NCBI GenBank assembly: GCA_950295325.1
Contig: OX485809.1
Span: forward strand, 25,558,144-25,622,143
Direction: 5' to 3'
DNA length: 64,000 bases
Source: Polytrichum commune
Lineage: Eukaryota > Streptophyta > Polytrichopsida > Polytrichales > Polytrichaceae
Shown: positions 37,602 to 49,150 of the stretch, piece after piece
Layout: the number at the start of each line of letters is the position of its first letter
How positions within the stretch are numbered: position 1 is the first letter of the stretch
Notes under the pieces: generated by a model
Told to the model about the DNA's origin: nothing
The model's database searches: none
What the model saw: only the letters and a program-made list of their open reading frames with translations
Program-made: the position numbers and the translations under genes

Positions 37602-37937
37602 TTGCCCAAACACTACAAGCCAACAAATCTAATATCACCCACACTGACCAATGCAAGTAACTTCAACAACAAACCACCTGACTCAACAGTCCCGGAATGG
37701 CTCCTCAAATGCACATGTACACACACAACATGCCGATGCCAAGCAAAACTAAGACCGGACATCCTATGCATAGTAGGAGCCCCAAATCAAATACAAATAC
37801 CAATATCACCCTCCCCTACACTCACAATCCAACTCATAGAATTTACATATTGTCACAATAGATTCCCCGACCAAGCCCTCGCACAAAAACACACCAAATA
37901 CAACGCACTAATTAACACCATACAATATAACAAATAG
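37602..37937 (+). pseudogene. C-terminal Cys-rich segment of the A/C-rich element
   Basis: Reads PEWLLKCTCTHTTCRCQAKL and RPDILCIVGAPNQIQIPISP then IEFTYCHNRFPDQALAQKHT, a compact Cys-rich region; downstream text (about 37940-38150) continues in other frames. Strong Thr/Asn/Pro/Ile bias reflects the A/C skew. Family not recognised. Confidence 0.4.
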
Positions 37938-38680
37938 AAAATCAACCCCCTCCTTACCATCACAGCCAGGGCGAGAGGAGCCATACACGAACACTCCATC
38001 AAAAACTCACCAACCTAAACATCCCAATATCAAATATTCAACCCCACCTGAAAACATACACCCAAACGCCATCATATATCTCACATATCTAGTCTTAAAC
38101 AAAAGAAAACTCGACAACAAACAAGCACACATCCAACCCCCCCCCCCCCCTCTCCCCCTCCCCCTCAATGAACATGTGACAACTCCTCTACTACCAGAGC
38201 CCACCTCCCAAAGGAGGCATAAACACCCTACGTCTCATCATGGTTAACCATGATCGACATACAACTACCTGACTCACATTCATGATGGTACCTGGATACG
38301 GACGTTACTTTTATTTATTATTTGTACAATATACATCAACATGATTATATAGATATGGCATCGGGTGGTGCTTCATGACCATACGCTTTAATGCTTTTTG
38401 CAATCACTTTAAGTCACCGACTACGGTTTTGACGTGAAGATGATGACAAGAGAGGAGATGGTCACTAGATTCCTGGAGGGATTGTGTCACTGGCAGAGCT
38501 GCTAGGGCACCATTTCTCCCGACAACCTATTACTACAACCTTCGAATAGCTACTTTTATCGAGTCAAGTAGATCTAAAACCGACAGAATGAGGGCTGCGT
38601 TTTTTTTGTCTTGGGAAAAAAACAAAAACAAAACAAAACACCCTATGTTTCTTGTTTGTAAGGTGAAGAGGATTCCAATG

Positions 38681-39958
38681 AGTGGTGATTTTTCACAAGG
38701 TCCCTAACATGTCTAGGGACATGTTCATAAAAAAAAACATTTCCAGTGGACAGGTTCTTAGAAAATGAACCGGTTTTGGGACGTGTCAAATTCACTTTGG
38801 ACGGGTTCTAAAAATAACATTTTAAAAATAAAAACATTTCCAAAAATAAAATGGTACAAATATCAATTACATTATGTCATATATGACGTGTGAATATAAG
38901 CATAATGCAATCAAACCACTAATACCCAATCAAAATATCAATCTTGAAGTGCTTGATTCACCTGCATACATTAATTCATCAACCACAAAATTTAGAACCT
39001 TTTTAACATAATGTCAAAGATTATAATTGAAGGTAAACTTAGTAATTGAATATGAATTAGTATATATAAACATGTTCAAAATTTTAAAAACAAAGAGCTA
39101 CCTACCCTTCAAAGAAGTGGATGAATTCTCATATCCTTCATGTTTCTCCAAACAAGCATCACTGCATTCCAATTGATGTTTTCAACTGGAATATTCACAG
39201 GATTGGACTCTTCTAAGGACACCCCACCAAAGGCGAATGCATTCACTTGAATTTTTAAATTGCAAACACTAGGATCTCAACTCACTTAACTTACTTAGCT
39301 GGCATGGTTGATGAGTCTTATTGGAGCTGCTTCAAGTTCATGAATCCTCATCATTGATCAGTGTGCTGCTTGAGTCACCGGAGTGCCATTTGTTTATTGA
39401 AGGTGGAACAGCCAGGGGAAAGGATGAACTTAAAGACCATGTTAGAAAGTGCAACTTAGGAAAAAAAAAAAGGGAAAGGAAATGACACTCATCACCGTAG
39501 CCGGTTCAAACCACGACAGAGAAAAAAGAATTGGAAGATATGATCGGTATCTTCGGAAGCATATACAGTCCCGAGAGAAAAGGATGAAGGAGACAACAAG
39601 CTGCTGTGAAGGATCTAAGTCTATTTCTCTGAATTAGTCTATGTGGACGAAATGAGGCAGGTGGCAGCTAAAATAGATAAAGCATAATTGAAGGAAGATA
39701 CTATTGTTTCCAAGTGCAACCAATCACATGCCGACATCTTTCGGGTTATTTTTATCAATTTGTTTTTTTCTTTAACATTTTCATGGACGGGTTGGTTTAG
39801 AAATTGCCGGTTTTGGGACGGGTTGTTTTTTCTTTAACCTTTCCATGGACGGGTTGGTTTTGAAATTACCGGTTTTGGGACGGGTTGCAATTTTTTTTGC
39901 CTTTCAATTCGAGGTTTTTGGACGTGGACGGGTAAAAACTTTGTGAAAAAACACCCCT
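38681..39958. mobile_element. Mutator-like non-autonomous element, 1278 bp, 10-bp TSD GATTCCAATG
   Basis: GATTCCAATG at 38671-38680 and 39959-39968. Termini AGTGGTGATTTTTCACAAGG and (inverted) AGGGGTGTTTTTTCACAAAG. Both ends carry repeated GGACGGGTT..ACCGGTTTTGGGACG motifs; at the right end these form two tandem 62-bp units (39766-39890). TSD length of 9-11 bp fits Mutator-like elements. No transposase is readable; the interior around 39120-39640 could be cargo but was not recognised. Confidence 0.82.
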
Positions 39959-39969
39959 GATTCCAATGC

Positions 39970-41037
39970 ACTATGAAACACGTCGTTTGAACACCATATG
40001 CAGTAGATATAAGGGTTTAAAGTTTTCAGTTGTAGGCAACGTGAAACCAACACTTATATCGGGTGTTCAAGTGGTGTACATTTTCATAATCAGTATGTTT
40101 CTATTGTGGAAAAAAAAATTGTAGGTGTTGGTTTTGGGTATGCTTACCTTATACGCGCATCTTCATTAACTATAGTAAATAATTTAGGGTTTCTATTTGG
40201 AGTTACATGGTGCTCTAATTTTTCGTTCAAGTCATCAATTTTTACTAACATCACACAAACATGATATTGTACATATTTGAGAACCAAAAGATACTTACTT
40301 GGAATCTAAAATGATTTGTCCTAAGTAACATTAATCCCTCTGGGTTGACAACTCTTCTTTGAAAACCTAGATGATGTCCAACCCCCGAACATTTTGAACC
40401 CACGTTTTAGTGCACTCTTTCCTCTCTTTAGTGTGGGTTTACTATTTCAAACTTTTGTTGCTATTTTGGCAAGCTTGATTTGATGTGGTGGCAAATTTGA
40501 GTAGAACACCACAATATTCTATAAAAACAAGGAATTAGTGCGGTGTGAAAGGTACTACATTTCACAATTTAACATGGGCTTGAACTTACGTTACATCCTT
40601 TAATGTGGATTTATAAACTTGCTCACTTTGAGAGCAGTGCATGAAGTCCCAAGATCTTTACAAAGCCTAGAGCTATTATTGCACACATTGCTCACTTTAC
40701 AATGATAGCAAAAGCTCACACATGCCACATGATGGGACAATTTTACAATGGCAACCACTTTATTTCACACAAAAAACTTTGGTGTAAAAGTCCACCCTAA
40801 TTTGATGGCCCTTTATTCAAGTTCCTAGACTAAAGGCAAGAAAGATTGTAATAGTAAATGTATTCATGTTTAGTAAGAGAATGGGTATTTTAAACACAAC
40901 CATTCGACACATTGTCATCTAGGACATGTGTTAAACTCATCAATTTGATACACCTTTTACACAAATATATGATCTTTTGGAAGGGACCTAAATAATCATT
41001 GACACAAACAAGTTGCGTTGAAAATTCCTTTTCCTAC
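39970..41037. other. Intergenic, no gene recognised
   Basis: AT-rich, short open frames only. Confidence 0.45.
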
Positions 41038-41039
41038 TA

Positions 41040-41528
41040 CAGTCCACCCTCTATAAATGTTAGGCTCTGGAGTAAAATTTTCCTAACATTCATAGTGAGT
41101 TAACATTGTAACAGATATAAAGGGAGCTTTTTGAATGCTTAACAAATATAAATTCATTACAATTATGGAGGGAGAGTTTTGCAAAATTTTCATATATAAA
41201 ATATGTGTATCAAATCAATCTTTTATTTTTATGAAACAAAATAAGAATCAATATAGTCTAGATGACTAAATTTGATCACAAAAGTCAAATTTGGTGGCTT
41301 TTGCCACTTTGAAAGGTTGTGAGTCAATGTAATGGATGTCATCGCACAATATTGGATGTATTTTGTAGGTTAACATTTATAAGTGGCAAATTAACAAAGA
41401 GGGGAGCAAATTATTGTTAACATTTAACATAGTTAACATTCTAGTTAGCAATATGAGGGGAGTACGATTTTGTTAACAAATATAATGAGTTAACGTTTAT
41501 AAGTGTAACATTTATCGAGGGTGGACTG
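41040..41528. mobile_element. pogo-like MITE, 489 bp, TSD TA
   Basis: Starts CAGTCCACCCTCTATAAATG and ends with CATTTATCGAGGGTGGACTG, flanked by TA at 41038-41039 and 41529-41530. The CAGT..CCTCTATAAA terminus and TA target match pogo/Emigrant-type Tc1-mariner elements of plants. Internal GTTAACATTTATA motifs repeat. Same family as 56298-56965. Confidence 0.82.
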
Positions 41529-41942
41529 TAGTGGGTTAACTAAGCCTCAAAGGACAAGGGGAACATCAATTGCAGATCCAAATATGTGTTCCTAAAAGCA
41601 TGTTTCTAGAGGTTTTTTTTAAGTATTATCACATGCATTTTTTTGTATTCCAATTATTGGATTTATGAAATAGACAATCTCAGTAATGGCTAAGAATCAT
41701 CCGTTCTGAAAGAAGATCCATTCATTTGAGATTGAGAATCCCATTTTGGAATATTTAGTCTTTTGAAAGTTAAGCTTATCTCACAATATAAGTATCAAAT
41801 TCCAAAATGATACGATGAAACATAGACGGCCATCTTGAAAGTAATACACTATATCAATCCAAGGTTTTTGTATTGTTACTTTAGAAATAAAATATAGTGT
41901 AATTTCAAATTCAGAATCACAAATAGTAGGCACCCACAAACT

Positions 41943-42313
41943 ATAAATATGATATTTAGTGGTGTCATGTGGTATCTTATGTCACTATGGTACCTTTTTG
42001 GATGACACATCTCATGAATAAGCGAGAAACATTATAATGCATCATAGATGAGTTCATCCATCGGCCAAAACCCTACCTTCTCTTGTCAACAACTTGTGAT
42101 GAAATATTGTCACGGATGATTGAAATTTGGATGAAAAATCCCTCCGTAAGTGGTAGTGATTGCCACACTGTAAATCTATAATCCCCCAGCAAGTTTACAA
42201 GCAATGACAAATAGTATTAGGTTAACATTTAGTGTTGGTGACGCTACACCATGGTTTACAATTAGTATCGAGGAAGACAATTAGACCTGGTGACACTAAA
42301 TATCTTATTTAGT
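41943..42313. mobile_element. MITE family TATGATATTTAGTGTCA, copy 4
   Basis: TATGATATTTAGTGGTGTCA at the left; GGTGACACTAAATATCTTATTTAGTG at the right as its inverted end. Interior colinear with 18726-19073 and inverted relative to 20776-21143. Confidence 0.72.
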
Positions 42314-43178
42314 GTAATCAAAGGTGGTGCTTGAAGCCATGTTAACCGGTAGCTCAACTTACCATCGTGCTTACCACCAAACCTATGACAAGGGGGGCAT
42401 GCTTTTTCTTTAAACAAAATCTAGGATATCCAAAGATATCTCCTTAATGAGCCTTGCCAAGCGTAACCTAGTGATTGCAAGATAATTAACTAGTAATTAA
42501 CGAGGGCTGATGATGAATAGTGTGAGCCATAAGAGCATCCCCACTAGATCGGGTACACGCCAAATAGAGTATATAATATTTTATACCTTTGGGGAGCCCT
42601 CCATCTTGGGCGGGGCAGCTCATCTTGAGTCAGAGCCCACCAAAGTCTAGGCATACCCCCGGTATAATTAGGAAGCAATCAATAAGACAACGACACCTAT
42701 TATCTGACATGGGATAAAGTAGGATATCGGAGTATCTGATATTAAAGTAATCTCTTGGCGGGCCAGAGGAGGGCCGCCATATGAATCATTTAGGGCATCG
42801 CCAGCCCAGGGCCGGCAAGGGCTCCCGGCAGGGCGGGATGCAGGGAGCCCTGCCAATGGAGGGAGGGTTTGGCGGGAGGGGGGTCCAGCCCATTGCCCGG
42901 CAAGGGCCCCCCGGGTGGACCCCGACACACAGATCCCCCGGCTTGTGGATAAGGCAGGGTGGAGCCCGGGTTAGGGTTTAGGGTAGGGTTCTCTAGGAGC
43001 GTTTGCTCCAAATTCTTCCTCCAAGAGTTAGCAAGAGCTTCCTCCAAGTTCTAGGGTTTAGGTTCCTCTAAGTTCTTTTTTTCTTTCATAGTTGGTTTCC
43101 TTTGTGTTGTAGTTGTGATTCTCATAGTAGTGGGTACGTATGGAGGCATGGAGGAAGGAGGTCTAGGCGTCTATTGAC

Positions 43179-44447
43179 ATGGCATTACAAAGTGATGAAG
43201 ATGAAGAGGAGTATGAGGAGGGATTTTTCTCAGCTATGGTTGCAGCAGTTGTGGAGGAGGTAGAAGGTGAGGCGCTGGTGAGACGGAAGCCTGGTGGGAG
43301 TACAATGGGGAGGCAGAACATTTTTCGTGACAGGGAAGCATACCATATTAACCTCTTGTATCAGGATTACTTTGCGGAGAATCCTACCTATGGTCCTGTT
43401 CATTTCCGTAGGCGATTTAGAATGAGACGGGAATTGTACGTTTCCATTATGGATGCAGTGGTGACATTTGATCCATGGTTTGTCCAAGGTGTTGATGTTG
43501 TTGGTAGGTTGGGATTGAGCACATTGCAAAAATGCACCGCAGCATTGAGGATGCTTGCGTATGGATTGCCTGCAGACGCGTGCGATGAGTATTGTAGATT
43601 GGGGGAGTCCACAGCCCATGAGAGCTTGCACCGGTTTGTTAAGGCAGTGCGGGGATGTTTTGAGTCCACTTACTTGAGGCAGCCCACACGTCAAGATTTT
43701 GAGCACCAAATGGCTATCAATGAGGCCCGAGGCTTCCCCGGTATGTTTGGGAGTATTGATTGTATGCACTGGATTTGGAAGAATTGCCCAGTTGCGTGGC
43801 AAGGGCAATTCCAGGACAAGGACAAGAACCGCTCTATTATCCTCGAGGCCATAGCTGATCAAAGCTTGTGGATATGGCATGCATTCTTTGGACTCCCCGG
43901 GGGAAATAATGATATCAATGTTCTAGATAGATCGCCTCTTGTTTCCAACCTGCTTCGAGGAGAAGGCCGCGATCTCAGCTTCCAAGTAAATGAACATGTC
44001 TACCCTCGATTCTACCTTCTTGCAGATGGCATTTACCCCCCGTGGGCGTGCTTCGTGCAACCGATCCATGAGCCAATTGGGGAGATGAAAGAGCACTTCA
44101 CTATGTGCCAAGAGAGTGCCCGAAAGGATGTCGAGCGTGCCTTTGGCGTATTGCAGGCGAGGTTTGAGATTCTGAAAAACCCCGTCCGACAATGGGATCT
44201 TGGCACAATTGAAGACATCATGATCGCATGTATAATCTTGCACAACATGATCATAGAAGATGAGCAAGGTTTGTCACTAGAGGCTTTTGGTGATTGGGGC
44301 CTTCCGGTTGAGCGGGTGAGGCATCCGCTATCATTTCGAGAGTTGCGATCAGGCACTAGGGAACTTGAGAATGTTGAGGCACACTTTGCTTTGCGCAATG
44401 ATCTCATTCAACACTTGTGGACGGTGAAAGGAGGGTTGCAGACTTAG
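43179..44447 (+). CDS. PIF/Harbinger transposase (HARBI1-like nuclease), 422 aa, apparently intact
   Basis: DDE nuclease that cuts and pastes the element at TWA sites, normally with a Myb/SANT partner (ORF1). Acidic N-terminus (MALQSDEDEEEYEEG), HTH-like region about residues 60-165 (LSTLQKCTAALRMLAYGLPA), then the catalytic core: GSIDCMHWIW with Asp194, GGNNDINVLDRSP conserved near 242-253, LLADGIYPPW with Asp283 and KDVERAFGVLQARF with Glu319, spacing DD35E as in the family. IACIILHNMIIEDE follows as in plant PIF proteins. Length is normal. A single open frame with no stop; the start at 43179 is the first ATG of the frame and sits about 390 bp inside the left terminus. The antisense frames at 43230-43880 and 43923-44267 are shadows. 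Whether it is expressed is unknown. Confidence 0.93.
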   Translation: MALQSDEDEEEYEEGFFSAMVAAVVEEVEGEALVRRKPGGSTMGRQNIFRDREAYHINLLYQDYFAENPTYGPVHFRRRFRMRRELYVSIMDAVVTFDPWFVQGVDVVGRLGLSTLQKCTAALRMLAYGLPADACDEYCRLGESTAHESLHRFVKAVRGCFESTYLRQPTRQDFEHQMAINEARGFPGMFGSIDCMHWIWKNCPVAWQGQFQDKDKNRSIILEAIADQSLWIWHAFFGLPGGNNDINVLDRSPLVSNLLRGEGRDLSFQVNEHVYPRFYLLADGIYPPWACFVQPIHEPIGEMKEHFTMCQESARKDVERAFGVLQARFEILKNPVRQWDLGTIEDIMIACIILHNMIIEDEQGLSLEAFGDWGLPVERVRHPLSFRELRSGTRELENVEAHFALRNDLIQHLWTVKGGLQT

Positions 44448-44686
44448 ATTTACACCATAGGGCTGCAAATTTGAATTCTGATAATATGAGACTCTCTTTA
44501 TTGTGAAAAAAATTGGGCATTGAGGTTAAGACCAGTCCCACCATTTCTGTAACCCATCATGTGATTCTCATTAAAGGCACCTTGATTTTGACTTAAACCT
44601 ACACTATGCAAACCATACATAACATTTGTATGTCCAAATGCACTAGGCTGGGAGCACACATAATCAGTTTGTGGCACTTCTACACT

Positions 44687-46555
44687 TAACCCTGCTCTAA
44701 AAGTTCTACACTGGCTTGGTCCTTCGAGTCTTCTGTCTTGGCTGCCACCGAGCGTCTCGTCGGGTTGTGACTCCCCTGCAGCAGCTTGGGTGTCCGGGAT
44801 TGCCTCCGTGTCGCCCCAGTTCGAGTCCTCTTGATCTCCTGCAATCACATGCAAGTTACACAAATGTCAAACACCACTCTGTAACCAGAACAGAGCTCAG
44901 ATGCTGTGCTTTCCCTTGTTGTCAGAAAGAGTGGTTTCCTTTTCCTGAATTGCCAAATCCTCGAAAGTCAATCTTCAAATGCGCTCTTCATTGTGTTGGT
45001 CTGTAACACAATACAGTGATGTCATTATTTTCGTGTTTATCGAGACACATAGAATTCTCATATTGACAGGCTCAAAACAGTATAATGAGACAAAAATATT
45101 GGGGCATCAAATATGTCTCCATCCCCATGATCGCCATGATCTTAAGTTCTGCAACTAGCTGACACATTTAAGTTATAAACAAATTAAGTCCTTCCTAATT
45201 GGTTCTTCAAATATGGACTGTCCCTGTTGTTACTTTCAGCTTGAACCAAAACTTTCAAAGGGAGATGTTGCTCATCGTAACTGCATGGTCAGATGAGGAT
45301 CAAAGAACAAACACCATAAAGACGCATATTTAAGAGAGATTAAACTACATCGTCACTTTTTATTAACTACTCCACACTGAATATTGAACACAATTGGAGG
45401 ACTTATGAATTCAGTTAAGAATCAACAAACATACACTTCCAATAACCATAACTAAATCAGCGGAGGCCCAATTTTTAAACCGGTTTTGTTGATGTTTCAT
45501 CATAGACTTGCTCATACAACACGAGTTTCGTTGTGTAAATAATCAATAGAAGTTAAAGAACATGAAAAACAAACCGAATAACACCCCACATACGTTATCA
45601 TGTGAGATGAAAACAGAAGAAAATTCCTAAGTGGATAGAGGGGAGAGAACCAAAAAAAACAAAACTGGAGAACTTACAGCAGGAATATTTATGGCCACTT
45701 TCTGGCCCTGTAGGCAGTGTCCGACAATGCTGCACGCAAAGTAGAGTGTTGGCGAGTCTGATTCTTTCACCATGTACTGTGCAGTCAAGCATTGAAAGAA
45801 CAATTCATTTATAAGACCAATTTTACACCACTATGAGCAGAGAAGAAAGTTACAAATCAAGAGCATCATCAACATTAAGAAATCTTCTGGAGTTTCCTCA
45901 CCCTGGGTCAAACAGACACCAATGGAATCAACATAGGAAAAAAACCAAGTACAAGGCTGGTGGCACTCCACATAACCACTCTATTCTTCAGATTTGCCAA
46001 TGACGATGAAGGAGATCAAAAAACTTACAGTAGTGGGGCTTCCATCAGTCACTTGCAAGGCATTGCTGCCTATTGAGCAGCTGGTATATTCATCTAAGGT
46101 CTTCACAATGTACACCGTGTGTGCACCTCTTTCGTAATTGAAAACTGTTCAGAAAATAGAACAAACTGTAAGTATCCACTTGACTGAAACATTAAAAAAG
46201 CATCCAGGGGAAACGGATGCTCGTTCAGAAACATCTAGTTCAAACAGAATTAATATTGTACAAGATCGAATGTGAAACTTCTGAAGATTGAAGAGAGGGA
46301 CATACTTAGCGAATCTCCCACAGTGACATTCACAGAATCTGACCAGTTCTTGTATGCATTCTCCAGGGCGGTTGCATTCACAACTCCATTCAAAGTGTTG
46401 ATCCACAAGGAACCATTTATGTAACCACTCCCTACAATGTATTGCCTCGCTGTTTCAGCTTGGACGTGCATTCCCATGTTTATGCACAATCCTAGAATTG
46501 CCGCCAGACGAATTATGGAAGGAACAAATGCTCTGCTGCATGATTGTGAAGTCAT
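44687..46555 (-). CDS. Phytocyanin (blue copper protein, stellacyanin-type ligands), captured inside the Harbinger element
   Basis: Secreted small copper protein. Four exons by GT..AG signals: 46306-46555, 46029-46144, 45678-45776, 44687-44839; the joined frame is open, 205 codons. Start chosen at 46555 because it gives a clean signal peptide (MTSQSCSRAFVPSIIRLAAI, cleavage after MHVQA); Mets at 46564 and 46576 are alternatives. Domain landmarks: QYIVGSG strand, NVTVGDSLIFNYERGAHTV with His ligand, Cys in DEYTSCSI, then LYFACSIVGHCLQGQKVAIN carrying Cys and His ligands and Gln in the axial position, as in stellacyanins. The last exon in phase gives a basic Ser/Thr tail without GPI-type hydrophobic end. 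The normal plant gene usually has one intron, so three introns are notable. It lies between transposase and delta-COP fragment within one transposon. No defects seen; expression unknown. Confidence 0.78.
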
Positions 46556-46914
46556 ATTTGTCATTCTTGGAATCATGATTGGTGTGACTTCTGAAAAATG
46601 AAGAGAAAAAAAACGCAACAACTATTATTATGCTCGTGTTTTGCAACAAAGATTAGCTTCTCTACTCACTCTTTAAGCACACTAAAGCTCACCAGGCTTG
46701 CGAAAAATGTGACTACAAGCCCGTATAACCTAGTCGGAACTCTGTTTCTAGAGAACTTTACCAGAATCTTGATATCGAAGCAACTCAAGACCGGCTGAGA
46801 GAGTTTTAGAATTCACAAACCGGCACTAGTTCTGACCTCTGTTCTCCAATACATACATTCGACTCTTGTTGGTGATCGTGGATACGATCACTCCCAAGGT
46901 TTGGCAAAACTTAC

Positions 46915-48404
46915 CTCCATTCTCCATCCACTTAGTTCACCATAGGCACATCACGGAGGGCAGGCAAAGGAATGTGAATAATAACGATTTGAAGTTCAAA
47001 TGATTTAGAGGCTTCATATTCGATATTCACATATGATTCTCCACCAGATACTGATGGCCAGCAATTGACTGCAACATGAAAACATATAAGTATTTATCAT
47101 CAGCACAAAGTTATCTGCTGTCATTCTAAACAAGCAACAATCTTTGTGCTGAAAGAAAATCACTCAATAATATCAAGAAATACCATTCTTGATCCTCTTA
47201 GACAGAGCAGCACACAATATTTGTAACATGAAATACACATACATCCTTGTAGAATCATATAACAGTTTCCAGACTTCGTTGAGACACTAGGTTGAAAACA
47301 AAAAAGTAGAAATAGGCATGAATAAGCCACTCTACACATTCATGATCACGTACTGCTCAGAGGAACCAGAGAATCTTTTTTGCTTTGCATACGCCACTTT
47401 AAGATACCAAGAGGATTTCCTGTGGGGAATGGTCGGCTGGGATCCTTTAACCCCAGAATATTTTTGTCAGAATATAAGTTCTTGTCGATGTTGGGATGTG
47501 TCTTGAAAACAAATGCTCTGTTAGCACTTGACTCAACCTGTAGACAAGCCATAATAATTTAGACCACAGCAGCATTACACATCTATTTATGCAATCTTTT
47601 AAAGACTGCATGACCATACAAGAATTCTCCTCAGATACAAATACATGCAGTTTTGAAGTATGTACATCCTAACTGTATATTCTTCTGATCTATCTCAACA
47701 AAGGGAGCACTCTCTCACCACAAAGTCACATCCATCAGAGTGTACAGAAATTGTTTCATCATTACTAAGATGACGTAAAACAAAAATCAAAGATGTCATA
47801 ATGAAGATGTACCTGCACTCGAATGTAAGCATCCTCTTCGTTCTGCACAACAAGAGACATACTACCCTGTACTTCCAGATTCTCAACACCACCATCCTTC
47901 TTCAATTGAACTACAAGCTTCTCCTCCACTCCCACTGTTATGGGATCTGAGCTCACAGGCACAGCAGCTGCTCGTGCTGGACCAGGAGCCACATCTTCAA
48001 CTATAACCTCGCCTTCAGCTTTGAGTGACTCCAGGAATTGATTTGTCTTGGTCGACTTGCCCAATTGCATGCCAGATCCCTTGGCAGGAGCTGAGGCAGA
48101 GGTGGGACGAGCTGTTGCAAAAGTCACAAAACACAGTTCTCAGCAAACCCAGAATCCCCTAAGATACAGACTGGAACAAAATTTTAAGCTGACAGCTTGA
48201 AGGAATATTCTACAGGTAACTGCTGAAATCTCGGTTGCCACAGTGGCTTCCAGTGCCATAGCATATAGTCAAGATCACTGTGAACTCGCATACCTTTAGG
48301 CTTAAAGGTATCTGCATCCATGCCAAAACTTGATGCATTGTTTCCAAAACCTCCACCACCAGAGGTATTGATGTCACTGAAGCCATTATCAAATCTCATT
48401 GAAT
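46915..48404 (-). pseudogene. Coatomer subunit delta (delta-COP) gene fragment, four internal exons, captured
   Basis: Delta-COP is the mu-like subunit of the COPI coat acting in Golgi-ER traffic. Exons in minus-strand order: about 48294-48404 (GFSDINTSGGGGFGNNASSF.. KPK), 47813-48111 (GMQLGKSTKTNQFLESLKAE, EEKLVVQLKKDGGVENLEV), 47354-47537 (FKTHPNIDKNLYSDKNILGL, KDPSRPFPTG, ILKWRMQ) and 46915-47068 ([28 protein letters not shown]). GT..AG sites and phases agree. These cover the linker and the first half of the mu-homology domain, roughly residues 190-400 of a protein of about 525. The N-terminal longin-like region and the last exon(s) are absent. A TAA at 46932-46934 lies where relatives have Gln before VDGEW, a C-to-T type change. 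The fragment cannot make working delta-COP. It sits 360 bp upstream of the phytocyanin start on the same strand. Confidence 0.85.
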
Positions 48405-48860
48405 GCATCATCGGCATCAAGAACATGTCTGAGGTCCAAGAACATGCATAGTTGTTGACACCTGATGTCCTTATGAGAATCTCAGCAGGCAAGCATCGGT
48501 TCCTCTTCTTCCTTTACTTAATTACATGATTTCTACATGGAAATCGTGAGATAATTACCACCTGAAATTGTAATTGATGACTATCACTTCGTTTGAAAAT
48601 TTTCACCTATAACTGAGTAGTGTATCGCAGCCGACCATGTGAGAATCACACCTTCACTACCCTCGTCTTCTCCTTTTAGTACGAGGAAGACTAGGTTATC
48701 AGCTGAATCAAGTAACTGAATCTGTTATTTTACTGAACTCGAAGGTTGACCAGTTACAACAAGCAACAAATCTTATAACAAATTTTAGTAACTGCACATG
48801 TAATAAGTTCATGTGCTTGAAGGTTGACAAGTTACAACACGAATAGCTGGGAAATGGAAA

Positions 48861-49150
48861 CTAACCCACCTTGCAGAGATCTCCACGGTTTTGCAGGCTT
48901 TGAGTCGACAGAGAAAGCTCTGCAGATGACATGGAGGTGTCCGAACGATCCAGCTCCGAAGGGCTACCATCATGTGGTGACGATCTAGTAATTGTCAAGC
49001 TCTTGCTTGCACTAATTGTGGTGTCTGGAGATGGAGGAGAACACTCCAAGCATTCGGCGAATTCGTAGGTGTTGTCGGCACCCAGCATTCGGCGAATTCC
49101 AACTGCAAAAACCCTCTAAACCCACAACCAACAATCCCAGCACCCTAAAA
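48861..49150 (-). other. Unassigned segment between delta-COP fragment and ORF1
   Basis: Open frame 48861-49088 reads Ser/Thr-rich text (ISASKSLTITRSSPHDGSPS) with no recognised family; it may be ORF1 3' sequence, more captured DNA or chance. 48405-48860 shows no coding pattern. Confidence 0.3.

Larger units (their letters stand above)
34081..38200 (+). mobile_element. A/C-rich retroelement relic with RNase H domain
   Basis: The plus strand is conspicuously A- and C-rich, poor in G, from 34081 to 36042 and 37188 to about 38200. Fragments of one protein are readable: MTILTREEFRTTYKHAPKTI at 34087, an RNase H domain at 35548-36042, and at 37690-37940 PEWLLKCTCTHTTCRCQ and RPDILCIVGAP. Stops and frame changes are frequent. 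RNase H after a large upstream region suggests a non-LTR element with RNase H, but no reverse transcriptase motif was recognised, so class is open. It is interrupted by the element at 36043-37187. Confidence 0.55.

Noticed and set aside
34081-38200. Organelle DNA insertion, considered because of the unusual base skew
   Set aside because: RNase H motifs and lack of any organelle gene or rRNA/tRNA text favour a mobile element.
42668-43047. Overlapping Pro/Gly-rich frames on both strands at the left end of the inner element
   Set aside because: GC-rich subterminal repeat sequence with symmetrical open frames; no protein signal.
43230-43880. 216-codon minus-strand frame inside the transposase
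   Set aside because: Antisense shadow of the DDE transposase gene.
44498-44863. Alternative last exon frame for the phytocyanin (GDQEDSNWGDTEAIPDTQ...)
   Set aside because: It would need a phase different from the upstream exon junction; the in-phase frame stops at 44687. Kept as a possibility only if splicing differs.
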